In this document: positions 7,953 through 16,448 of the stretch, piece after piece | How the letters are laid out: every line of letters starts with the position of its first letter | Position numbering within the stretch: position 1 is the stretch's first letter | Source: Streptomyces profundus | GTDB taxonomy: Bacteria; Actinomycetota; Actinomycetes; Streptomycetales; Streptomycetaceae | Assembly (NCBI RefSeq): GCF_020740535.1 | Contig: NZ_CP082362.1 | Span: 3,408,501-3,472,500, forward strand | DNA length: 64,000 bases | Direction: 5' to 3' | Made by a program: the position numbers and the translations under genes | The notes under the pieces: generated by a model | What the model saw: only the letters and a program-made list of their open reading frames with translations | What the model was told of the DNA's origin: nothing | Databases searched by the model: none

Positions 7953-8840
7953 CTACTCGCGGACGTAGCTCTCCTCAAGCAGGATCTCTCCCGTGACCGG
8001 TGGAGTGGCGGAGACGCAGGCGGCATCCACCACATAGGCGGTCACCAACTCGGGGTCCTCGGTGTGCGGGAGCACCACAAGATAGGCGTTGACGCCGTTG
8101 TAGTCCTCCTCGTTGACGGCGAGCGGCTCCTCGGAGCGGCCGATGGCCTCGTCCACACAGGTGGGCACCGTGGAAAGGGGCCGGAAACTCTCCGGCGACG
8201 CTCCCTCGGTCACGCTCTCCGTCGGTTCCTGGCTGGGCTCGCTGGGCGGCGGCGGAGGGGCAGGCTCGTTGTCCTGCTCGGTGGACTCCTCCTCCGGGGC
8301 GCTTGCCTCGGCGCTGGGGGCGTCGGCCGTGGGGGAGTCGGCGAGCAGCTCCCGGACCTGTCCCTCCAGCGACTCGACCGGCAACTCGGGGAAGTCGTCC
8401 CGCGCCTCCGGCGCTCCACCGGCATCCGCGGCGGAGCTTCCTCCGTCCGCACCGCCACCGGTGGATCCCAGCACCTGGATCAGCGCGCTGCCCATCCCGA
8501 CCGCCAACACCGCCCCCGCAGCGGCGAGCGCCATCTTGTGGGAGACCAGGCGGCGCGGTCGAGGTGTTTCACGTGAAACCGAGACCGTGAGCGAGGGGGC
8601 GGGGACGGGAGTGGGCTCGTTCGCGAGAGCGGCATCGATCCGCAGCGCGATGTCCTCCGGCATGGGACCCGGGTCGGTGTCGTCCCGGAGCGCGGCACGA
8701 AGCTCGACAAGATCGGCCAGCACCTCGGCGCAACGATCGCAGCCGGCGAGATGCGCGCGCAGCTCGGCCGCTTCGGGCGCCGGCAGGAGGTCCTCATCCA
8801 GCGCGGCAATCTCGGCAGGCTCCGGATGTGTCTCAGTCAT
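7953..8840 (-). CDS. ZAS-type membrane anti-sigma factor
   Basis: This 295-residue protein has an N-terminal zinc-binding anti-sigma signature: H30-x3-C34-x2-C37 within AHLAGCDRCAEVL. A single membrane segment follows (KMALAAAGAVLAVGMGSALI, about residues 107-126), and then an acidic, Pro/Ser/Glu-rich external part. It probably holds the neighbouring ECF sigma factor until a redox or envelope signal arrives. ATG 8840 overlaps the sigma stop by 8 bases, as expected for a coupled pair. A perfect parS within the gene encodes VSRET near residues 88-92. The position matches M. tuberculosis Rv3912. Confidence 0.85.
   Translation of the reverse strand: MTETHPEPAEIAALDEDLLPAPEAAELRAHLAGCDRCAEVLADLVELRAALRDDTDPGPMPEDIALRIDAALANEPTPVPAPSLTVSVSRETPRPRRLVSHKMALAAAGAVLAVGMGSALIQVLGSTGGGADGGSSAADAGGAPEARDDFPELPVESLEGQVRELLADSPTADAPSAEASAPEEESTEQDNEPAPPPPPSEPSQEPTESVTEGASPESFRPLSTVPTCVDEAIGRSEEPLAVNEEDYNGVNAYLVVLPHTEDPELVTAYVVDAACVSATPPVTGEILLEESYVRE
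8566..8579. other. parS site inside the anti-sigma gene
   Basis: This is an exact GTTTCACGTGAAAC. It is read on the minus strand as Val-Ser-Arg-Glu-Thr, in the cytoplasmic linker between the ZAS domain and the membrane helix, a region free to accommodate the sequence. Confidence 0.93.
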
Positions 8841-9525
8841 GCGTGCCCACCTCCTCGTCGGTGGCGCTGGATGCTCCCCTGTCTCTGGGAGGTGGGACGG
8901 ATGGACGTGGCGTCTGGTTCCTTGGCGCCTCTCGCTCCGACGCCTTGGGGTGGAGATGCCGGAGAAGGGGCAACAACCGAGCCCTTCCCCGGGCACATCG
9001 GCTCTTGATCGTGCCCACCGGCGTCTCCAGAATGCGAGCGGCCTCAGCCACGGGATACCCCTGCATGTCGACGAGGACCAGGGCGGCGCGTTGTTCTACC
9101 GGCAGTTCGGCGAGCGCCATGTTCAATTGCCTGCGCAGGTCCTGACGTTCGGCGGGAGCCTCAGCGGACTCATGAGGTTCGAGGAGGTCTTCCAGCCGCT
9201 CGGGCTCGGGCATGGGCGAGGTGCGCCGGCTCTGCGCGCGGCGGACTCGATCCAGGCAGGCGTTGACCGTGATGCGGTGCAGCCAGGTGGTGACGGCTGA
9301 CTGGCCCCGGAAGGTGTGAGCCGCTCGGTATGCCGAGACAAAGGCGTCCTGCAGAGCATCGGCGGCTTCCTCGCGATCTCCGAGCGTGCGCATGGCCACC
9401 CGCCAGAGCCGGTCCCGGTGGCGGCGCACCAACTCGGAGAATGCGTCCTGGTCGCCGGCGACGTGCCGCTCCAGTAGCTCCTTGTCGGTGCCCACGACGG
9501 GTTGGCTCGGCGCCTGATTGCCCAC
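8833..9525 (-). CDS. sigM: ECF RNA polymerase sigma factor, SigM-like
   Basis: This is a 230-residue extracytoplasmic-function sigma factor. Region 2 is visible in DAFSELVRRHRDRLWRVAMR...DAFVSAYRAAHTF, and region 4 in LAELPVEQRAALVLVDMQGYPVAEAARIL with VGTIKSRCARGRARL (read in pieces). GTG 9525 was chosen because AGGGGAGG lies 7 bases upstream and the gene then starts 58 bases after the pseudokinase stop. The place between the MurJ/pseudokinase genes and trxBA matches M. tuberculosis sigM (Rv3911). The overlapping downstream gene encodes its probable anti-sigma factor. Confidence 0.92.
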   Translation of the reverse strand: MGNQAPSQPVVGTDKELLERHVAGDQDAFSELVRRHRDRLWRVAMRTLGDREEAADALQDAFVSAYRAAHTFRGQSAVTTWLHRITVNACLDRVRRAQSRRTSPMPEPERLEDLLEPHESAEAPAERQDLRRQLNMALAELPVEQRAALVLVDMQGYPVAEAARILETPVGTIKSRCARGRARLLPLLRHLHPKASEREAPRNQTPRPSVPPPRDRGASSATDEEVGTHD

Positions 9526-9583
9526 GGCGGAACCTCCCCTCTCCCCCTGACCGGCCGTACCAGTGTGCTGGTGCGCTGGCTGG

Positions 9584-11326
9584 TTACTCGTTGATGACGA
9601 TGCTGGTGATGCGGCCACGGTAGTTGCCGTCCGCCCCCTGTGGCAGTTCGGTGAGCCACACCAGGACGAACCGCGTCTCGACCGGTTCCTCGGCCTGAAG
9701 GGCGAGGGCGTCTCCCACACCACTGTCCAGGGTCGTGAAGGCGTCGGGGTCGGTGGGTGCCGTGGTGGCGTCGGGGGCGGCGGCCCGGAACTCCACATGG
9801 GTCTCGCCGAGGGTCTCCACCTGCAAGGAGTTGACCAGCTGTGGCTCGCCCAGATCGAGGATCAGCCCGAGCCCCGACTTGTAGCCGCCGAAGGATGGCC
9901 CGTAGTAGTTCTTGGTGTGCCAGAAGCTCTCCGGATCACCGTCGATCGCCCGGGGAGCGGCGTCCGGGTTCTGTCCGGGGCCGTAGGGGTCGAACTCGGT
10001 GACGGTGTCGATCTCGACGGCGGCCGGGGGCTCCGGAGGCTCCTCCTCGCCCTGGGAAGTGGCCGGGGGCGCCGCCTCCGGTGGGTTGTCTCCCTTGAGC
10101 AGGGCATCCGCCAGCTGCCAGCTGCCCAACCCGAGGGCGGCGATCAGCAGCGCTGAGACGCCCAACTTGAGCGCCGTGCCCATCCGGCCCGGCAGCGCCG
10201 GCGGCGCCGGGCGGCTGGGGGCAGGCACGCGGGCCATCCCGGTGGGCTGCTGGCCGCCGGCGTGGCCGACGCGTGGGTAGGGCGCTGCCTGGTGGAAGCG
10301 AGCGAGCCCGTTGGGGGTCGGCTCCGGCGGCCGGATGCGCGGCAGCGTGCCCAGGGCCTGGCTGAGTTCTTCCGGGGTGGTGAAGGCCGGCTTCTCACTG
10401 GCTGCCGTCGCCCCGTCGTTGACGAGGGCCCGCATGGCCAGCTCGGAGAGCCCACGATGCACTCCCGCCCTGAGCTGGTCCGGAGCCACCAGGGGCTCCT
10501 TGGCTCCCTTGCTGAACTCGGCGATGCCGCTGAGGCCGTAGACGCCCTCCGGATAGGGCCAGCGCTGGGTGAGAGCGCAGTAGAGCAGCGCGCCGATGGA
10601 CTCGGTGTCGCTGCGCTCCGGAGCGTCCGACTCGATGCCGCGCAGCGCGGCGTCGACCGCGAGCCCTCGCACGCGGAACTGACCGGGACCGGTGCGCAGC
10701 ACGGTGGCCGGGTTCAACCGCAGATGGACGAGGTTCTCCCTGTGGGCGGCGGCCATGGCCTCGGAGATCTGGGCGGCCAGCGCATGCGCCTCGTGGGGAT
10801 CGAGCGGCGCCGTGTGCAGCAGGGTGTGCAGCGGCACCGCGTCGGGCAGCCACTCATGGATCACATAGACCATGCCCTTTTCCTCGACCGCGTCGAGGAC
10901 CTGGACGAATCTCGGATCGCCGAGCAGCGCGGTGGCGCGGGCCGCGGAGAGCACGGTGGCTGCCCGCTCGTGGTCGGCCGGGAGCACATGGACACCCACC
11001 GCGCGGCGCAGCTTCTCATCGACGGCACGCCAGCTGCTGAATCCGTCCAGTCGGGTGATGCACTCTTCCAACCGGTAGCGGTTGGCAAGTCTGTGGCCAC
11101 TGTGCAGCTCAGCCGAGCGGGGTGCGGGCGAGGGCCGCTCGCCGCCGTCCGTGGTCTCGGGGCCCTCGGCCTCGTTGTCCGTGGTTTCGGCGCCTGTGGA
11201 CCCGGTGGAGGCGCTCTCCTCGGAGTGCCGCCCCCCTGCGGCCTTCCTGGCACTCGCCGGATCCTGCGGCGGGCTTGCCGTGCTCCGTTCCGCCACCGTC
11301 GCTTCCGCCTCCCCGTTTCGGGCCAT
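9584..11326 (-). CDS. Membrane pseudokinase with C-terminal external discoidin-like domain
   Basis: This is a 580-residue protein with a Ser/Thr kinase-like fold (about residues 80-330) that lacks the catalytic residues. The ATP-binding lysine position reads VGVHVL, the HRD loop reads VHLRLNPATVL, and DFG reads RGLAVDAAL. A transmembrane helix follows near residues 382-406, and the external end (TEFDPYGPGQNPDAAPRAIDGDPESFWHT, read in pieces) resembles an F5/8-type ligand-binding module. In M. tuberculosis the corresponding pseudokinase is fused to MviN and its phosphorylation recruits FhaA to control lipid II flipping. Here it is a separate gene directly after murJ, so a MurJ-regulatory role is inferred. 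Confidence 0.85.
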   Translation of the reverse strand: MARNGEAEATVAERSTASPPQDPASARKAAGGRHSEESASTGSTGAETTDNEAEGPETTDGGERPSPAPRSAELHSGHRLANRYRLEECITRLDGFSSWRAVDEKLRRAVGVHVLPADHERAATVLSAARATALLGDPRFVQVLDAVEEKGMVYVIHEWLPDAVPLHTLLHTAPLDPHEAHALAAQISEAMAAAHRENLVHLRLNPATVLRTGPGQFRVRGLAVDAALRGIESDAPERSDTESIGALLYCALTQRWPYPEGVYGLSGIAEFSKGAKEPLVAPDQLRAGVHRGLSELAMRALVNDGATAASEKPAFTTPEELSQALGTLPRIRPPEPTPNGLARFHQAAPYPRVGHAGGQQPTGMARVPAPSRPAPPALPGRMGTALKLGVSALLIAALGLGSWQLADALLKGDNPPEAAPPATSQGEEEPPEPPAAVEIDTVTEFDPYGPGQNPDAAPRAIDGDPESFWHTKNYYGPSFGGYKSGLGLILDLGEPQLVNSLQVETLGETHVEFRAAAPDATTAPTDPDAFTTLDSGVGDALALQAEEPVETRFVLVWLTELPQGADGNYRGRITSIVINE

Positions 11327-11467
11327 CGGTCGTGGACTCTGCCAGATTCATTGTGCCGTTACTCCGTCGCCCTGCACGACATGTGAGGGCACCGGGAGGT
11401 TGTACGGTGGGTGGTCGAACAGTGCGATATCAGACGTCTTCGCCCATCCGTCTCGCGTCGAACTTCA

Positions 11468-13963
11468 TCAGCGTCCGAGCCGGCCGCGGATCATTCCCAC
11501 CAGAACCGTCATCTCCTGCACGCGCATGCGGCGAGCGGCCACATAGAAGACCGCCAGCAGCAGCAGCGAGCCCACCGCCACGGCGGCCAGCGAGCCCAGC
11601 AGGCCCTCCCCCAGGGCGTTCAGCACGCCCAGGCCGGCGAGCCCACCGACCGCGGCGGCGGGGATACAGGCTCCACAGAGACGGATATAGGTGCGCACCA
11701 CGCGAGCGCCGTCGAGGTCGGTGCGCATGCGCTGCCGCAGCCGCCGCCAGGCCACCACCACCCCCAGGGCATAGGCCACGCCATAGCTGAGGGCGATGCC
11801 GGCGACCACCCAGCGGTCGGGCAGCAGGAGGAAGCTCAGCGTCGAGAGCACGATCCAGGCGAGGGAGACCGCGACCGTGTTGAAGAACGGCGTCCTGGTG
11901 TCCTCGTAGGCGTAGAAGGCCCGCAGCACGACGTACTGCGCGGAGTAGGGGATCAGCCCGAGGCTGAACGCCATCAGGATGTAGCCGAAGGAACGGGCGG
12001 TGTCGATCCCCGCGGAGCCGAAGAGCATGGTGCAGATGGGGATGCCCAGCGCCAGGAACATGAAGCTGATCGGCACGATCGCCACCGCCGAGGTGCGCAG
12101 ACCGTGCGAGAGGTCGTCGCGGACCGCGGCGGTGTCGTTGTCGGCGGCGGAACGCGAGAGCCGGGGCAGCAGCGCGGCCATCACGGAGACCGTGATGATG
12201 GCCTGCGGCATCTGCCAGATCAGCAGGGTGCTGTTGTAGGCCGTGAAGCCGGTGCCCGGATGCCCGGCGTTGCTCGCGTTGTCGCCGGCCCAGGTGGCGA
12301 ACTGGGTGACGACGATGAGGGCGGCCTGGTTGGCGAGCACGAACATCACGGTCCACTTGGCGAGCCGGGCGGCCTTGCCGAGCCCCTGCCCTCGCCAGTC
12401 GAATCGTGGCCGGATGCGGAACCCCGCCGCACGCAGGTAGGGGAGCATCGCCCCGGCCTGGACCACCAGCCCGAGCAGCGTGCCGATCCCGAGCAGCCGC
12501 ACGGCCTCTGGCGTGATGGTGTTGACGTTCATGCTGGAGCTGCCCTGGGCGCCGTAGACCCAGAGGAACATCCCGAAGGTGAAGATCACCACGATGTTGT
12601 TGAGAACCGGGGTCCACATCATGGCGCCGAAGCGGTCCCGCGCGTTGAGGATCTGTCCCAGCACCGTGTAGACGCCGGTGAAGAAGATGGTGGGCAGGAA
12701 GTAGCGGGCGAAGGTGATGGTGAGCTCGTTCGCCGCCGGGTCGCTGGCGAACTTGGCGGTCTGCATCCGCACCAGCAGCGGGGCGGCCAGCATGCCCGCC
12801 ACGACCAGGGCGGCCAGGGCCACCATGACCAGCGTCAGCAGCCGGTTGGCATAGGCGTCGCCGCCGTCCTCGTCGTCCTTCATCGCCCGGACCAGTTGGG
12901 GGACGAAGACGGAGTTGAGACCACCGCCGATGATCAGGAAGTAGATCATCGAGGGGAGGGCCCAGGCGACGGTGTAGGTGTCACCGAGCACCGCGGCGCC
13001 CAGGGCCGCGACGATCACCAGTTGGCGCACGAACCCGGTGACCCGGGAGACCAGTGTTCCCGCCGCCATTATGGCGCTGGACCGCAGCAGGCTGCTGCCG
13101 CGACCGCCGCCCCCGCCCGTGGCCTCGGGCGCCGGCGAGGGCGCCGCGGCCGGCGCGGGCGCGCCGGCGGGCGGGGAGGGCGGACCGGCAGGAGGCGTCA
13201 CCTGGGCCGGCTGCCGGGGGTAGGGCTCGGGGTGTCGCACCGGGGCCTGCGGCGCCGGGCGCCCCGGCTGCGCCGGCTGGACGGCACCCGGGTGCTGCTG
13301 GTCGCGGAAGAGATAGGCGAAGGCGTCGTCGGGCTGTTGCGCCGCCTGCTGTTGATGAGGCTGCTGCTGGGGCTGCTGGTGGTGGGGCTGGCGGTACTCT
13401 CCCGGACGCCCCATCAGGCCGTCGATACCGGTGAACTCGCCACCACCGGGGGCCCCTTCGGCAGGCACCCCCTGATAGGAACCGTCCGCACCGCCCGGGG
13501 CGTTTCCGCCCCATCCGGGGTTCTGGTAGTGCGGCCCGGGCGGTTGCTGCTGGTAGTACCCCTGCTGATCCGACGGAGCTCCCGGCTGCGGAGGATGGGC
13601 GGCCCGGTCGTAGAGGGCCTCACCCACCGGGTCCTGGGCGAGCGGATCGCGGTCGGCATAGGGATCGTGCCCGTAGCTGTCGGCGAGGTAGGGGTCGTAG
13701 CCGGTGGGCTGCTGCGGCTGGCTGCCGTACGAGCCAGGAAGGCCGTGGTCGGCGGGTTGCTGCGGCTGTTGCGGCGGCTGCGGGTAACCGGTGTGCTGGT
13801 CGTAGGAGGGGGGCGGGTAGCCGTGGTGCGGGTCATGGGCAGGTGGCTGCCGATGAGGCCCGGGCGGGTACTGGTCGGCTTGGCCTGGGGGGTCCTCCGA
13901 CCAGCCGGACGGGTCGCCGCCATCCGGCGCCTGGCCGCGTTCACGGTCATACGGCGCTTGCAT
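11468..13963 (-). CDS. murJ: Lipid II flippase MurJ (MviN)
   Basis: This 831-residue protein is made of a MurJ/MviN core and a long N-terminal tail. The tail (about residues 1-285) is Pro/Gln/Tyr-rich with QPQQ-type and DPYADRDP repeats and is predicted cytoplasmic. The core begins at LLRSSAIMAAGTLVSRVTG and carries about 14 hydrophobic helices. The arginine-rich RVTGFVRQ motif near the first helix is typical of MurJ. It moves the peptidoglycan precursor lipid II across the membrane. ATG 13963 has GAGG upstream. It lies 38 bases after the DUF6049 gene and upstream of the pseudokinase. Confidence 0.94.
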   Translation of the reverse strand: MQAPYDRERGQAPDGGDPSGWSEDPPGQADQYPPGPHRQPPAHDPHHGYPPPSYDQHTGYPQPPQQPQQPADHGLPGSYGSQPQQPTGYDPYLADSYGHDPYADRDPLAQDPVGEALYDRAAHPPQPGAPSDQQGYYQQQPPGPHYQNPGWGGNAPGGADGSYQGVPAEGAPGGGEFTGIDGLMGRPGEYRQPHHQQPQQQPHQQQAAQQPDDAFAYLFRDQQHPGAVQPAQPGRPAPQAPVRHPEPYPRQPAQVTPPAGPPSPPAGAPAPAAAPSPAPEATGGGGGRGSSLLRSSAIMAAGTLVSRVTGFVRQLVIVAALGAAVLGDTYTVAWALPSMIYFLIIGGGLNSVFVPQLVRAMKDDEDGGDAYANRLLTLVMVALAALVVAGMLAAPLLVRMQTAKFASDPAANELTITFARYFLPTIFFTGVYTVLGQILNARDRFGAMMWTPVLNNIVVIFTFGMFLWVYGAQGSSSMNVNTITPEAVRLLGIGTLLGLVVQAGAMLPYLRAAGFRIRPRFDWRGQGLGKAARLAKWTVMFVLANQAALIVVTQFATWAGDNASNAGHPGTGFTAYNSTLLIWQMPQAIITVSVMAALLPRLSRSAADNDTAAVRDDLSHGLRTSAVAIVPISFMFLALGIPICTMLFGSAGIDTARSFGYILMAFSLGLIPYSAQYVVLRAFYAYEDTRTPFFNTVAVSLAWIVLSTLSFLLLPDRWVVAGIALSYGVAYALGVVVAWRRLRQRMRTDLDGARVVRTYIRLCGACIPAAAVGGLAGLGVLNALGEGLLGSLAAVAVGSLLLLAVFYVAARRMRVQEMTVLVGMIRGRLGR

Positions 13964-14001
13964 CGCTACCTCACCTTAAGGATCACGGTCCGGACTCCGG
14001 C

Positions 14002-16302
14002 TCACTCGTCGGAGTCCAGCCTCTCACCCCTGGGCGGGGTGCCGGTGTTGACGCCGCTGGTGTCGGCTTCGCTCTCACCCACCGGGACGTCGTCGTCCGA
14101 CGCGTCGCGCTCTCTGGCGGCGCGCTTGCGTTGGGTGTACATCCGGATGCCGGCGAGTACCACGAGGAGAAGGCCGCCGGCGATCACCATCAGCACGGCG
14201 GAGGTGATCGAGGTGACATTGGCCTGGAAGCCCATGGGCTCGCCGAACGCCTTGTTGTCCGAGGTGAAGAGCTGGGCCTCAAGGAGGGTGCGCCCGTTGG
14301 CGCGGGCGGTGGTGGAGAACTTCACGGTCTGGCTGTGGCCGCCGCCGACCGCGATCTCCTGGGTCTCGCTGACCTCAAGCCCCAGCCGGCGGCTGGAGGT
14401 CAGCCGCAGCTCCAGGCCCTTGACGTCCTGAACCAGGTTGTTCTCGACGGTGACCGGGATGGTGGCGCTGCGTCCGGAGAGCGTGATCGGGCTCTTCTGA
14501 ATGAGATGCACCCGCCCGGTGAGATCCTCCAGCCCGTTCTGGACGGCGAAGCGGTACTCCGCGGCGTCCGACTCGTGGCCTCGCCAGGAGTTGGACATCT
14601 CGCGTCGGATCGCGTTGCCGAAGGGGGGCTCCACGCGGTCGGGACGGGTGAGGATGACCTTGAAGTCGTCCAGGGTGCGCTGGGTCTCCCGCATGGTCTG
14701 GAAGGCGCTGGTGGGCAGCTCCTGCTGCCGCAGCCGCGAGGGGTAGTCCTCGTCGCGGGGCACCCGCTGGTTGGCCCCGGGATCGGGCTGGGCCGAGGCC
14801 GCCGAGCTCAGGTCGGCGAAGGTGATCCAGTCCGCGTGCTCCTGAAGCGCCCGCAGCGCTTCGGCCATCGCCTGGGCCTGGGCGCCGGTCGGCATGCGCT
14901 GGGGGGCGAGCAGCAGGCTGCGCGCGGTGCCCGGCTCCTGCTGGGCGATTGAGAGGGTCTCCGCCAACAGCCGCTGGCGGGCCAGCGTCGCATGGCCGGT
15001 GCGGCTCATGTCGGCGGTGAAGAGCGTCGACAGGACGTCGTCGGCGACGATCGCGGTGTTGCCGTCGCCGATGGGCCGCGCCGCCGTGGGCGTGTGGGGC
15101 AGGGAGTCGTCACGGAGGCTGTCGCTCCGGGCGATCACATGGTGCGCGCCGGCCGAGGTGGCCACCGAGACGATGGACGGATCGATGGCACCTTCCACGG
15201 GCCAGGCGTAGTCCGTGGTCGGTTTCACGTTGAGCACCGTCTCCACCGTCACGGCGGCGGTCTCGGTCGCGACGGCCAACTGGCGGAGCGCGCCCTGGAC
15301 ATCGCGGCCCTGGTGGGCCAGCGAGGCGAGATCCGGGTCGCCGAAGGGCAGCGCGACCACCTCGTCCTCGCGCACCGCCTCCCTGAGGGCGCTCAGCCAG
15401 GCTCGGGCCTCCTCCTGCCCATCGCCGGCGACCAGCTCGTCGCCCTCGTACACCTGGTACTCCTCGACCATGGCGTCCACCGAGGCCAACAGGTCCGCGT
15501 CGATCACCCAGGTGACGGGGAGCTCGGCGCCGAGGGTGACCATCTGGTGGAGCCGGCCGCCGGGGGAGATCTCCTCCAGCAGCGAGCCGTCCCGGAACGC
15601 GGGCGTCTGTTCCTCGTCCGCCCCGGTCTGGGCGGTCAGGTGGGTGCGGGAGACCAGTGGCCAGAGCACGGTGAGCTGGGTGTCCGTCCCGGGCGGCTCC
15701 CCGCTGTCCTGCCACGGCAGCAGACCGCGGCCGATGCCCAGGATCTGGTCCCACTGACGGTCCTCGGTCTGTCCGGTCAGCGTGACGCCGAGTTGGTAGA
15801 CGCCGTCGGCGCCGAGTGAGAGGGCGGAGACCGGGACCTCAAGGGAGAAGGTCCGGGACATACCCGGCTCGATCCTTCCGATGTCCTGGCCATGGCCCCG
15901 CACTATGGTGCCGTCGACCTCCTGGACGAACTCGGTACGGGCCATCGCCTGGTTGATGGCGTTGCGACTGTCCAGCAGGACGCCCTGGCGGGCCGCTACC
16001 GAGCTGCCGATGATGGCCGTCGAGCCCTCGTTGGTGATGGTGCCGCGCAGCGAGAGGGTGTCGTCGGCCTCCGGCGCCATGGGCGTCTGCTCGGTGATGG
16101 ACACCGTGGCGGTGAGGGATTCCGTGCCGACCTCGCTCGAAGCCGACGTTCCCCTGGCGGAGGCCGGGACGAGGCCGTTGAGCAGCACGGTGGCCAGCAG
16201 GGCGGCCAGCAGGGCGGTGAGCCGCCGGCCACGGCCGGGACGCGGCCCGGGCTGTCGGTCCGCACCGCCGCAGGACGACGTAGTCCCCGTCACCTCTGCC
16301 AC
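14002..16302 (-). CDS. Secreted/membrane-anchored DUF6049 family protein
   Basis: This 766-residue protein has an N-terminal signal sequence (RRLTALLAALLATVLLNGLV, about residues 26-45) and a single C-terminal membrane helix (SAVLMVIAGGLLLVVLAGI) followed by a short basic/acidic tail. It therefore displays a ~650-residue domain outside the cell. The family corresponds to M. tuberculosis Rv3909 and always precedes murJ in actinobacteria. Its function is not known. Ig-like segments are suggested near the end (TIPVTVENNLVQDVKGLELRL, read in pieces). Co-transcription with murJ suggests an envelope role. Confidence 0.85.
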   Translation of the reverse strand: MAEVTGTTSSCGGADRQPGPRPGRGRRLTALLAALLATVLLNGLVPASARGTSASSEVGTESLTATVSITEQTPMAPEADDTLSLRGTITNEGSTAIIGSSVAARQGVLLDSRNAINQAMARTEFVQEVDGTIVRGHGQDIGRIEPGMSRTFSLEVPVSALSLGADGVYQLGVTLTGQTEDRQWDQILGIGRGLLPWQDSGEPPGTDTQLTVLWPLVSRTHLTAQTGADEEQTPAFRDGSLLEEISPGGRLHQMVTLGAELPVTWVIDADLLASVDAMVEEYQVYEGDELVAGDGQEEARAWLSALREAVREDEVVALPFGDPDLASLAHQGRDVQGALRQLAVATETAAVTVETVLNVKPTTDYAWPVEGAIDPSIVSVATSAGAHHVIARSDSLRDDSLPHTPTAARPIGDGNTAIVADDVLSTLFTADMSRTGHATLARQRLLAETLSIAQQEPGTARSLLLAPQRMPTGAQAQAMAEALRALQEHADWITFADLSSAASAQPDPGANQRVPRDEDYPSRLRQQELPTSAFQTMRETQRTLDDFKVILTRPDRVEPPFGNAIRREMSNSWRGHESDAAEYRFAVQNGLEDLTGRVHLIQKSPITLSGRSATIPVTVENNLVQDVKGLELRLTSSRRLGLEVSETQEIAVGGGHSQTVKFSTTARANGRTLLEAQLFTSDNKAFGEPMGFQANVTSITSAVLMVIAGGLLLVVLAGIRMYTQRKRAARERDASDDDVPVGESEADTSGVNTGTPPRGERLDSDE

Positions 16303-16448
16303 GCGTCAGCCCCGTTCCTCGTCGTGCCCGACCCTCAACGCGCCTTCATGGTAACGATGATCGACGTGCGCGGACGCCACGGATCATGGGCCGGGTAGGG
16401 CCCCCGGCCACGGTGGGACCCCGGCCGGGACACGTACCCTGTGCTGTT

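Noticed and set aside
11411..14431. A 1006-codon open frame on the + strand opposite murJ and the DUF6049 gene
   Set aside because: Its translation is His/Arg/Gly-rich without recognisable domains, and the minus strand holds clear MurJ and DUF6049 proteins. Long antisense frames are expected in DNA this GC-rich.
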